From an uncultured Muribaculaceae bacterium (GTDB lineage: Bacteria > Bacteroidota > Bacteroidia > Bacteroidales > Muribaculaceae): a stretch of DNA of 35,015 nt. The notes under the pieces are model-generated. The model saw only the letters and a list, made by a program, of their open reading frames with translations, was not told the origin of the DNA and did no database searches. The translations under genes were made by a program, and so were the position numbers. The stretch's first letter is position 1. Every line of letters starts with the position of its first letter. Location: positions 1 to 35,015 of the forward strand of contig CAJTRC010000016.1 in NCBI GenBank assembly GCA_910578365.1, given 5' to 3'. Positions 1-7,342 of this stretch are shown here, in pieces.

Positions 1-33
1 ATTATTTTTTGAATTAATGGATTTTTAAAGTTA

Positions 34-142
34 CCCCCGCCTTGGCGTCTCTTTTGCTGAATTGCTAAAATTCATCAGTCACGTAGCTCGCTACGCTCCT
101 TCTTCATTTATAGCAATTTAGCTAAAAGATACGCCACCGGGG
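34..142. repeat. Large imperfect palindrome (candidate dispersed repeat)
   Basis: The two halves of this 109-bp stretch are imperfect inverted copies. The core at 82-95 is a perfect 6-bp stem (CGTAGC/GCTACG) with a 2-nt loop. Outward, the arms share TGGCGT, a CTTTT run, an AATTGCTA block and terminal C/G runs (34-38 and 139-142), with a few mismatches and 1-2 nt slips. No coding sequence covers it. It could fold as a long hairpin in RNA or extrude as a cruciform in DNA. Its size and shape fit a non-autonomous palindromic repeat or a long untranslated hairpin; copy number cannot be judged from one window. Confidence 0.7.
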
Positions 143-178
143 ATTTAACATTTATTATTAAACACCCTCTTAGGTTTC

Positions 179-208
179 CAAAGTTACAAAAAAGATTCCA
201 GACGGCAA
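179..208 (-). promoter_or_regulatory. Bacteroidetes-type promoter pointing left
   Basis: On the minus strand TTG (208-206) is followed after 19 nt by TAACTTTG (186-179), the -33/-7 arrangement of the Bacteroidetes primary sigma factor. It would start a transcript near 175 that runs straight into the palindrome at 34-142 and then leaves the window. Only very short reading frames follow within the window, so the gene it serves lies further left or the product is a non-coding RNA. Confidence 0.5.
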
Positions 209-245
209 CATTTTTGTGCCAAAATATTTACAAAACAGTTAAGAA

Positions 246-1151
246 TCAGTTATCCGAATTAGCACTCAGACTATGTATGCGCCAAAGAAACAGCGCACTC
301 ACCATTACGCTGACGATAATATAGATATATTCACCCGGACGTGTACCGATTTCGTCGATGTTGCCTGCAGGCATATTGTGGCGCAGGGCTATCCACTGGA
401 ATACAACGTATATGATATTGTTGGCGGCATGCACTATCACCGGCAACCACAGCGAGCCCGACCAGTACAGCAGGTAGCCGAACAAGGCACCAAGGAGCAT
501 GCGCGGCACAAAGCCGAAAAACTGCATGTGGATGGCACTGAACAGTACAGCTACTATCCAGATAGCTGCATGAGGGTTCATGCCCGATGTGGTAAGCATA
601 CGCTGTATGGTGCCACGGAACAGCAGTTCCTCACCCAGACCAGCCATTACGCCTATGATGAGTATGTTCAGTATCAGGTCGCCCACTGAGGTGCCGCCCT
701 GCATGATTCGGATGGTGGCGGCCGATCTATCCTCGGCTTGCCGCATCCATTGCTCCACTCCCTGCATGAAATCAGGCAGATGCAGCGACGCATTCCACTG
801 TATTACACTGTTGAACGCTGGCATCGACACTACCAGGAGCGCTATCGACAGCAGCGTCATGGAAGCGCGCGGCACGCGGTCAATCTCAAGAAACCGGGCC
901 GGATACCGCGATATCATAAGAGCCGTAACCAGCGACGGCAGTATTATCTGCAGCAGGCTCTGTATCACTGCTGCTATGCGAAGTACTCGCGCGGTTTGGC
1001 CGAATTTGGCTATTATCAGACCGTTCAGAACGCTGCCCACTATCCAGCAAAGCAGCATCACACACAGCAAAAGCAACATGCGCTGGCCAATGGTCAGCAG
1101 CAAACAGCAGTCGTCACCGTTTTTCTTCGATAATAATTCATGGGGTATCAT
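246..1151 (-). CDS. CPBP-family intramembrane metalloprotease
   Basis: A 301-residue, strongly hydrophobic protein with multiple membrane segments. It has the three CPBP (Abi/CAAX-protease-like) motifs in order: E174-E175-x3-R179 in GLGEELLFRG, H208 in FSAIHMQFF, and H241-x3-N245 in HAANNI. In this family the glutamates and histidines form the active site in the membrane; members cut prenylated or other membrane proteins, or are linked to bacteriocin immunity, but the substrate here is unknown. It is divergent from the porin-like gene at 1234. The chosen ATG lies only 4 nt past a TAAATTTG box; a later start at Met25 (MLLLL) would lose the hydrophilic N-tail but keep all motifs. Confidence 0.85.
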   Translation of the reverse strand: MIPHELLSKKNGDDCCLLLTIGQRMLLLLCVMLLCWIVGSVLNGLIIAKFGQTARVLRIAAVIQSLLQIILPSLVTALMISRYPARFLEIDRVPRASMTLLSIALLVVSMPAFNSVIQWNASLHLPDFMQGVEQWMRQAEDRSAATIRIMQGGTSVGDLILNILIIGVMAGLGEELLFRGTIQRMLTTSGMNPHAAIWIVAVLFSAIHMQFFGFVPRMLLGALFGYLLYWSGSLWLPVIVHAANNIIYVVFQWIALRHNMPAGNIDEIGTRPGEYIYIIVSVMVSALFLWRIHSLSANSDN

Positions 1152-1155
1152 GGTG

Positions 1156-1163
1156 CAAATTTA
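1156..1163 (-). promoter_or_regulatory. -7 box directly before the CPBP protease start
   Basis: TAAATTTG on the minus strand matches TAnnTTTG exactly and ends 4 nt before the ATG at 1151. No convincing TTTG lies 19-22 nt upstream, so only half of the promoter is clear. If used, the mRNA would have almost no leader. Confidence 0.4.
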
Positions 1164-1233
1164 CAAAAATTTTCAAACAATAACCATATTATGCTTGTTG
1201 CATTTTCAAGTACTTCATCACATTAATCCGATT

Positions 1234-2550
1234 ATGAGAATCCGAAATTATGTTTTAATCGCATTTGCTATTGTGTTTTGCTGCGGAACAACAGATGCGA
1301 AAAGCCTTGCCGACCAACAGATCGACTCGCTGATTGCCTCGCATAAGTTCATTAATATCGACGGCACTGCTGTCGACACCCGCAGTCGAGAATACATTGA
1401 CTCAGTAAACAGTATCATCACAACGTTCTACTATGACCAGTTTCGCCATTTCTCCGACCCTGCGGCCCCATATTTTCTGTTTCTGAGCCGCGACTCACAG
1501 CTGGCCATGGGTATCGGCGGCGCTGTGCGCATGCGTGCATACTACGACTGGGGCGGCGCCATACCCTTTCGTGCCTTTTCGCCCTATCTGATACCTATAC
1601 ACCCGAATCCGGCCAATATGAGGGCCTTCGGCACTTCGCCTGCAGGCACCTGCCTGTTTTTCCGCGTCTTAGGTCGCAACAAAATGCTGGGGCAGTATCA
1701 GGTATATATCGAGGCTAATTTCAACGGCTACCAGACACGCGATTTTACTTTGAAAAAGGCATACGCCATTATCAATGATTTTACCATAGGCTATGCCAGC
1801 TCGACTTTCTCCGACATTGCGGCTGTGCCACCGACGATAGATGCCAACGGCCCTAACAACAAGCTTTCGATGACATCTGTACTGCTGCGCTATATGCAAA
1901 CTTTCAGACAGCGCTGGACTATTGCCGCATCACTTGAAACTCCGGCCACCCAGATTGCCGCTGACAACGAAAATACCTGCCCCGTGACCAATTGGCTGCC
2001 CGACGCTGCCGCTTTTATTCAGTACCAGTGGGACCAGAGCCAGCATGTACGCCTGGCGGGCATTGTACGCTCGCTGTCGTACCGCGATATGGTGGCTGGC
2101 GCCAACATAAACCGTGCCGGCTGGGCGCTGCAGCTCAGTTCGGTATGTCACCCCGCCGACCCCCTTACGCTATATCTCACTGCCAACTATGGCCACGGAT
2201 ACGGCTCTCTGGGCGGTGATCTTATCATGGGAGCCTACGACCTGGTGGCAGACAACGGACAGCCGGGCCGCCTCATAGCTCCGCCGTCGATGGGCTGGTG
2301 TGCCGGAGTGCAGTATAATTTCAAGCACAATTTTTTTGTAAGCGCAAGTGCCAGCCAGAATATATACCTCTCGAAAAACGAGGCTCCGGACGAATACCGA
2401 CGCGGCACATTCATATGTGCAAACGCCTTCTACAACCTCACGCCGCGCATACAGCTCGGCGCAGAGTTCGCCTTAGGGCAACGGCAAAATTTCAGCGGCG
2501 AGCACCGCTGGGCTCGCCGTGCAAGTGCCATGTGCCAGTTCTCGTTCTAA
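1234..2550 (+). CDS. Outer-membrane porin-like protein (possibly DcaP-like)
   Basis: A 438-residue protein with a signal peptide (about residues 1-22, hydrophobic core then TTDA) followed by a helical stretch and a long region of alternating, aromatic-rich strands that ends in ...CQFSF, a terminal-Phe ending typical of outer-membrane beta barrels. The stretch after residue 85 (SRDSQLAMGIGGAVR and following) resembles DcaP-like trimeric porins of Bacteroidetes; this is from memory and the substrate is unknown. The frame stays open far upstream, but the earlier part is the shadow of the opposite-strand protease gene; the ATG at 1234 starts the signal peptide. An 82-bp gap separates it from the divergent gene. 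Confidence 0.7.
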   Translation: MRIRNYVLIAFAIVFCCGTTDAKSLADQQIDSLIASHKFINIDGTAVDTRSREYIDSVNSIITTFYYDQFRHFSDPAAPYFLFLSRDSQLAMGIGGAVRMRAYYDWGGAIPFRAFSPYLIPIHPNPANMRAFGTSPAGTCLFFRVLGRNKMLGQYQVYIEANFNGYQTRDFTLKKAYAIINDFTIGYASSTFSDIAAVPPTIDANGPNNKLSMTSVLLRYMQTFRQRWTIAASLETPATQIAADNENTCPVTNWLPDAAAFIQYQWDQSQHVRLAGIVRSLSYRDMVAGANINRAGWALQLSSVCHPADPLTLYLTANYGHGYGSLGGDLIMGAYDLVADNGQPGRLIAPPSMGWCAGVQYNFKHNFFVSASASQNIYLSKNEAPDEYRRGTFICANAFYNLTPRIQLGAEFALGQRQNFSGEHRWARRASAMCQFSF

Positions 2551-2566
2551 CTTTCGACAGCGAATG

Positions 2567-2599
2567 TTGGGCACTTTTCGCAAAAAATGCGTAACTTTG
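2567..2599 (+). promoter_or_regulatory. Promoter of the PASTA-rluD operon
   Basis: TTG (2567-2569), 22 nt, then TAACTTTG (2592-2599). The box lies 26 nt before the ATG at 2626. This decides the start of the PASTA gene: an in-frame ATG at 2587 sits upstream of the -7 box and cannot be on this mRNA. Confidence 0.65.
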
Positions 2600-2625
2600 C
2601 AGCTGCAAACAAACGAAGAACCGAC

Positions 2626-3348
2626 ATGAATGAATTCATATCACGACTCCACAAGAGTTTCAGACACCATCCGGTGCTTTTCAACATATTACTGGCCTTT
2701 GTAGCCATACTGATGCTGATATGGTTTACTCTGATATTCCTTGACTCCTGGACACACCACGGCGAAACCTCGGTGGTTCCGGATGTAAAATACATGGACT
2801 ACCGCAAAGCTATCAGCACTCTCAGCGATAACAACCTTGAGATTGAAGTCAACGACTCGGTATACATCACCGACCTCGCTGAAAGTCTGCGTAAGAAGAT
2901 GGCTCCCGGCATGATTCTGGAGTCGTGGCCCAGAGCGGGCGCGGTGGTAAAGAAAGGCCGTCCGGTGTATGTCACCATCGTGGCCTATTCGCCCAAAGAA
3001 GTTGTTATTTCCACTCCTATCGACAATATATCGTCACGCCAGGCCATAAGTGTACTTCAGAGCATGGGTATAAACAACGTACGTTTGGTAAGTGTACCCT
3101 CGATGTATAACGACAATGTGGAGCGCGCCCTCTACAACGGCAAGCCTATCGGCGTAGGCTCAAGTCTGCCTGTTACAGCCACGGTAACACTCGAGGTGGG
3201 AAAAGCCGTGGAGCCTGACCCCATATATGAAGAAACCGATTCGGATTTAACAGCGGACGACGCCGAACCGTCGTTTGACCCCGATGTAGTGGTGGCCGAA
3301 GACCGTCAGACCGAAGTTGACTCTTATACCGACGACATATATGACTGA
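2626..3348 (+). CDS. Membrane-anchored PASTA-domain protein
   Basis: A 240-residue protein: short cytoplasmic N-tail, one membrane segment (about 19-39), then two PASTA-like repeats (about 49-117, opening with VVPDVKYMDYRKA, and about 120-188), and an acidic C-tail rich in Asp and Glu. PASTA domains bind peptidoglycan or muropeptides and are usually attached to PBPs or Ser/Thr kinases. Here no enzymatic domain is present, so it is probably a periplasmic cell-wall-binding or scaffold protein. Its end overlaps the start of the rluD-like gene by 8 nt, so the two are translated from one mRNA. The start was set by the promoter at 2567-2599. Confidence 0.85.
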   Translation: MNEFISRLHKSFRHHPVLFNILLAFVAILMLIWFTLIFLDSWTHHGETSVVPDVKYMDYRKAISTLSDNNLEIEVNDSVYITDLAESLRKKMAPGMILESWPRAGAVVKKGRPVYVTIVAYSPKEVVISTPIDNISSRQAISVLQSMGINNVRLVSVPSMYNDNVERALYNGKPIGVGSSLPVTATVTLEVGKAVEPDPIYEETDSDLTADDAEPSFDPDVVVAEDRQTEVDSYTDDIYD

Positions 3349-4438
3349 TTCGAACGACAGCATTGAAAATTTTGCCGACGGCTATACCCCCGATGAAACA
3401 CCCGAAGATATCATCATTACCGACGACAGCGGTCGCGACCTGTACGAGCACTTCCGCTTTGTAGCCGACAAGGGACAGGCGCTGCTACGTGTCGACAAGT
3501 TTCTGACCGAAAGGCTGCAGAAGTCATCGCGCAACCGTGTGCAGCAGGCTGCCCAGGCAGGCTGTATACTCGTCAACGGCAAAGCGGTGAAAAGCAACTA
3601 CCGCGTAAAGCCGCTCGATGTGGTACAGGTGGTGATGGACCGTCCACGCTACGATTTTGAGATTATAGCCCAGGACATTCCCCTCGACATTGTTTACGAA
3701 GACAACTTCCTGCTGGTGGTGAACAAACCGCCGGGACTGGTGGTGCATCCGGGACACGGCAACTACAGCGGCACTCTGGTGAATGCCCTGGCATGGCACT
3801 TCAAGGATAACCCAAACTACGATGTGGCCGACCCGCGTATGGGACTTGTGCACCGCATCGACAAGGACACCTCCGGACTGCTGGTGGTGGCAAAGACTCC
3901 CGATGCCAAGACCCACCTTGGAAAGCAATTCTTCAACAAGACCACCAAGCGTGAATACGTAGCCGTTGTATGGGGGCGTCCCGACCCCGCCGACGGACGC
4001 ATCGAAGGCAATATAGGCCGTTCGCTGCGCGACCGCCTTCAGATGGATGTATTTCCGGCCGGTGACTATGGCAAACACGCCGTGACACACTACCGGACCA
4101 TTGAGCCTCTGGGGCCTGTGACCGTAGTGAAATGCGTGCTCGAAACCGGCCGTACCCATCAGATACGCGTCCACATGCGCCACATAGGGCATCCGCTGTT
4201 CAACGATGCCCGCTACGGCGGCGACAAAATATTGCGCGGCGTACCCTCGGCTACTTACAAGGCCTTTGTGGAGAAAAACTTTCAGATTTGTCCTCGTCAG
4301 GCACTGCACGCCCGCACCCTCGGGTTCGTGCATCCCGAAACTGGCGAAGAAATGTTTTTCAGCTGCCCCGTTCCGAAAGACATGACCGACATGATTGACC
4401 GCTGGCGCCAGCTTGCAGAGGCCAACGAAAGAAAGTAG
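3341..4438 (+). CDS. rluD: RluD-type 23S rRNA pseudouridine synthase
   Basis: A 365-residue protein with an N-terminal acidic extension (1-40), an S4 RNA-binding domain (about 48-100, LRVDKFLTERL) and an RluA/RluD catalytic domain. The signature HRIDKDTSGLLV begins at His171, with Asp174 as the catalytic aspartate; ETGRTHQIRVH is the second conserved block. Enzymes of this family isomerise uridines in 23S rRNA (RluD: helix 69), though the exact site cannot be read from sequence. The ATG at 3341 overlaps the upstream PASTA stop; a TTG 24 nt upstream is a weaker alternative. The N-terminal extension before S4 is longer than in E. coli RluD. Confidence 0.92.
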   Translation: MTDSNDSIENFADGYTPDETPEDIIITDDSGRDLYEHFRFVADKGQALLRVDKFLTERLQKSSRNRVQQAAQAGCILVNGKAVKSNYRVKPLDVVQVVMDRPRYDFEIIAQDIPLDIVYEDNFLLVVNKPPGLVVHPGHGNYSGTLVNALAWHFKDNPNYDVADPRMGLVHRIDKDTSGLLVVAKTPDAKTHLGKQFFNKTTKREYVAVVWGRPDPADGRIEGNIGRSLRDRLQMDVFPAGDYGKHAVTHYRTIEPLGPVTVVKCVLETGRTHQIRVHMRHIGHPLFNDARYGGDKILRGVPSATYKAFVEKNFQICPRQALHARTLGFVHPETGEEMFFSCPVPKDMTDMIDRWRQLAEANERK

Positions 4439-4462
4439 GCCTCCTCTTCTAAGCTGTTTAAA

Positions 4463-4494
4463 TTTGAAATTGTGGGCAAAATTTTTTAACTTTG
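4463..4494 (+). promoter_or_regulatory. Promoter of the acyltransferase gene
   Basis: TTTG (4463-4466), 20 nt, TAACTTTG (4487-4494): a full match to the Bacteroidetes consensus, 29 nt before the ATG at 4524. Confidence 0.75.
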
Positions 4495-4523
4495 CATCCC
4501 GAATCCCCAACTATCACTTCACC

Positions 4524-5735
4524 ATGTCAGAAGCTAAAGACAACACTCAACATAATACACAGCTCATTATACCCGAGCATTTCAAAGATATAGCCCCCTA
4601 TACCGACCTGGAATTCCGCGAGAAAATGGCCGAGCTTGTAAATGAAGACGGCTTCGAGCATGCGGTGCGATACGTAATGCCGCAGGTCGATTATCCCAAG
4701 TTTGTACAACAGTTGCTCGACCTGAAATCGCAGGACGAGTTCCAGCGCAAGACAATGGGCGAGTTTCTGGAACTGCTGGCCAAGACAACCACCGACGGCA
4801 TTTCTATTGACGGCCTCGAGAACTGCGAACCCGGCTGCAACTACACCTTCATAACCAACCACCGCGACATTGTACTCGACGCCTCGTTTCTGAACCTCTG
4901 CTTCATACGCAACAAAATGCCGCTGACCCAGGTGGCGATAGGCAACAATCTGCTCATATACGAGTGGATCAGCGATTTGGTGAAACTCAACCGCAGTTTT
5001 ATTGTCAAACGCGATGTTCAGCGCCTGCAGGCTCTGGAGGCAGCGCGCCAGCTGTCGGCTTACATTCACTTCTCAATCAGCAAACTGCACGAATCGGTAT
5101 GGATTGCCCAGCGCGAAGGCCGTGCCAAGGACTCCAACGACATGACTCAGGAAAGCCTTATCAAGATGATGTCGCTCGACGGCGGTGGCTCGGTCAAGGA
5201 GAATATTCTGGCGGTAAACCTGATGCCGGTATCGATTTCGTACGAGTTCGACCCCAACGACTATCTCAAGGCCCGCGAGTTTCTGCTCAAGCGCCGCGAC
5301 CCGGATTTCAAAAAGAGCAAGCGCGACGACCTCTTCAGTATGGAAACCGGCATACTCAAGCACAAAGGCCACATACACTTCAGAATCGGACGCTGCATCA
5401 ACAGTGAACTCATGGCTTACGATGGCGGAGAAGACCGTACTCATGTGGTACACGAAGCCTGCCGCATTATCGACCGTACAATCCATAGCGGCTACCATAT
5501 CTATCCCTGTAACTACATTGCATACGACGAGGTGAACCTCTGTAACCGCTTCGCCGACCATTACCGGGCTGCCGACGTGGAACGCTTCGACAACTATATC
5601 AACGCCCAGCTCGACAAGGTTGACATTGACAATGTAAGCGCCAAAGAACGCGAGTACATGCGCCACATGATGCTCACCATGTATGCCAATCCGCTCAAAA
5701 ACCAGCTTGCCGCAGGTGAGTGCGGTCGTGAATAA
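4524..5735 (+). CDS. PlsB/PlsC-like phospholipid acyltransferase
   Basis: A 403-residue protein of the glycerophosphate or lysophosphatidate acyltransferase superfamily. Block I is FITNHRDIVLDASF with His113; blocks resembling III (SVWIAQREGRAKDSND) and IV (LMPVSISYEFDP) follow. The layout, with a long N-terminal region before block I, is closer to PlsB-type GPATs than to short PlsC enzymes. The spacing of the catalytic His-Asp pair is one residue longer (His113-x5-Asp119) than the usual HX4D. It probably acylates a glycerolipid precursor at the membrane. It has its own promoter and may be read on into the phosphoesterase gene 15 nt downstream. The frame is open upstream of 4524, but the promoter excludes earlier starts. 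Confidence 0.8.
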   Translation: MSEAKDNTQHNTQLIIPEHFKDIAPYTDLEFREKMAELVNEDGFEHAVRYVMPQVDYPKFVQQLLDLKSQDEFQRKTMGEFLELLAKTTTDGISIDGLENCEPGCNYTFITNHRDIVLDASFLNLCFIRNKMPLTQVAIGNNLLIYEWISDLVKLNRSFIVKRDVQRLQALEAARQLSAYIHFSISKLHESVWIAQREGRAKDSNDMTQESLIKMMSLDGGGSVKENILAVNLMPVSISYEFDPNDYLKAREFLLKRRDPDFKKSKRDDLFSMETGILKHKGHIHFRIGRCINSELMAYDGGEDRTHVVHEACRIIDRTIHSGYHIYPCNYIAYDEVNLCNRFADHYRAADVERFDNYINAQLDKVDIDNVSAKEREYMRHMMLTMYANPLKNQLAAGECGRE

Positions 5736-5750
5736 TATCCGACAGAATAT

Positions 5751-6941
5751 ATGCGATTCCCTCTCATCCCCGTACTGGTGCTTCTGCTGGTCAACTGCGG
5801 CATAGACCTGTACATTTACCGCGCACTGCTGAAGCGTACTGCCAACAGATTATGGAGTCGCATACAGCTGTGGAGCGCAGCTTTATTCTTCATTGCCATG
5901 ATTGTGATTATCTGCCTGCCTAAAAGGCAAGGCGACGATGGCGCTTTCCTGGCTTTGATGTGGTGTCTGTACGCATATCTGAGCATATACCTGTCGAAAT
6001 ACCTGTTTGTAGTCTTCGACCTGATAGCCAAACTGCCACAGTTGTGGCATCGCCGACGCAGCAAAACTGTCACTGCGGCAGGTATCGTAATGGCAGTAGC
6101 ATGTTTTCTGCTGCTATGGTGGGGCGCACTTATAAACCGCTACAATATCGACATAAAAAAGGTTGAATTTGCTTCTGCCGAAGTTCCGGTCGGGTTCGAC
6201 GGATTCCGCATTGTACAAATCAGCGACCTGCATACAGGCTCCTATGGCAGCGACGACTCGTTCCTGACAAAACTTGTGGAACAGGTCAACGGTCTGAACC
6301 CCGACATGATTGTATTTACAGGCGACATCGTAAACCGCCACAGCAGCGAGCTGGAACCCTTTGTGGATGTTCTCGGAGCGCTCAAGGCACCGTACGGTGT
6401 CTGGTCGATATTAGGCAACCACGACTACGGCGACTATTACGACTGGACTTCCGACGATGCAAAGGCCGAAAACATGCGGCAGCTGTACGACATGCAACAC
6501 GCCATGAACTGGAATCTGCTGCTCAACCAACATGCCCCGGTGGTATGCGGAGCCGATACCCTGATGCTGATTGGAGTCGAGAACCTTGGCGACCCTCCGT
6601 TTAAAAACTATGGCGACCTCAAGGCCGCTTACCCTACCCTCGGCGACGGGCACTTCAAACTGTTGCTTAGTCATAATCCGGCCCATTGGACCAACGATAT
6701 CAGCGGCCATCCCGAGGTGAACATACCTCTGACCCTCTCGGGCCATACACATGCCATGCAAATCAGCGCCGGACGTGTATCCCCTGCAGTATTTCGCTAC
6801 AAAACATGGGGTGGCATGTATAGCGACGATGCCGGCCACAATCTGTATGTAAACATCGGCACCGGTACCGTAGGTATGCCTGCACGCATAGGCGCGACAC
6901 CCGAAATTACCGTCATAACCCTCCGACATTCTTCAAAGTGA
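5751..6941 (+). CDS. Membrane metallophosphoesterase
   Basis: A 396-residue protein with four hydrophobic segments (about 3-20, 40-56, 64-92, 108-128) and a calcineurin-like phosphoesterase domain. Metal-binding motifs are complete: SDLH (Asp159, His161), GD (Asp192), GNHD (Asn223, His224), a lone His in LLSHNP and GHTH near the C-terminus. The arrangement (several TM segments then YkuE/YaeI-like phosphoesterase) suggests action on a lipid-linked phosphate, such as a UDP-diacylglucosamine-type substrate, but the substrate is inferred only. Its TGA overlaps the GTG start of the next gene. Confidence 0.88.
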   Translation: MRFPLIPVLVLLLVNCGIDLYIYRALLKRTANRLWSRIQLWSAALFFIAMIVIICLPKRQGDDGAFLALMWCLYAYLSIYLSKYLFVVFDLIAKLPQLWHRRRSKTVTAAGIVMAVACFLLLWWGALINRYNIDIKKVEFASAEVPVGFDGFRIVQISDLHTGSYGSDDSFLTKLVEQVNGLNPDMIVFTGDIVNRHSSELEPFVDVLGALKAPYGVWSILGNHDYGDYYDWTSDDAKAENMRQLYDMQHAMNWNLLLNQHAPVVCGADTLMLIGVENLGDPPFKNYGDLKAAYPTLGDGHFKLLLSHNPAHWTNDISGHPEVNIPLTLSGHTHAMQISAGRVSPAVFRYKTWGGMYSDDAGHNLYVNIGTGTVGMPARIGATPEITVITLRHSSK

Positions 6942-7342
6942 ACCTGCACACCGTAATCTGTATCGGCAGCAATGTAGAGCGCAAGCAACTGAATGTAGCC
7001 GAAATAGTGGCTCAGCTGGCCACTATGTTCGAGCACTTCCGTGCTTCGGACATCTATGAAAACGCCGACGACTCCGGACTCGGAAACCCTTATGCCAACG
7101 CTGTATGCTGCGGCGATTATGACGGCGACTATGATTCGCTGGCTGCCTTTGCGGCGCAGCGCGAGGCCATGTATGGCCGTACTCCGCAGTCCAAGGTTTC
7201 AGGGGTAATGCCGCTCGACATCGACATTGTGGTTTTCCACGACTGCATTATCAACCTTACTCAGTTCGATAAAGACTATTTCCGCCAAGGCTACACACAA
7301 CTCTCCGCCAACACTCCGCTATGCCCATCTATGCCCAAGTAA
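6938..7342 (+). CDS. folK: Short HPPK (FolK)-like protein
   Basis: A 134-residue protein similar to 6-hydroxymethyl-7,8-dihydropterin pyrophosphokinase, the folate-pathway enzyme that moves pyrophosphate from ATP to the pterin. Visible family features are IGSN near residue 9, YANAV at 52-56, and MPLDIDIV with the metal-binding aspartates Asp94 and Asp96. The usual W-G-P-R before LDLDI is absent (SKVSGV instead), and the C-terminal HPxxxxRxFVxxPLxEIAP block is missing, making it some 25 residues shorter than E. coli FolK. It starts with GTG overlapping the upstream TGA and its end overlaps priA by 22 nt, so it is translationally coupled on both sides. Activity as HPPK is uncertain. Confidence 0.65.
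   Translation: MNLHTVICIGSNVERKQLNVAEIVAQLATMFEHFRASDIYENADDSGLGNPYANAVCCGDYDGDYDSLAAFAAQREAMYGRTPQSKVSGVMPLDIDIVVFHDCIINLTQFDKDYFRQGYTQLSANTPLCPSMPK

Noticed and set aside
580..1233. N-terminal extension of the porin-like reading frame
   Set aside because: It overlaps the CPBP protease on the other strand, reads as low-complexity shadow, and would place a signal peptide in the middle of the protein.
2587..2625. Upstream ATG of the PASTA gene
   Set aside because: It lies before the TAACTTTG box at 2592-2599, so it would not be on the transcript.
3524..4510. 328-residue open frame opposite the rluD-like gene
   Set aside because: Composition is that of a reverse-strand shadow (His, Val and Gly rich with no domain); the opposite gene has full catalytic motifs and a coupled start.
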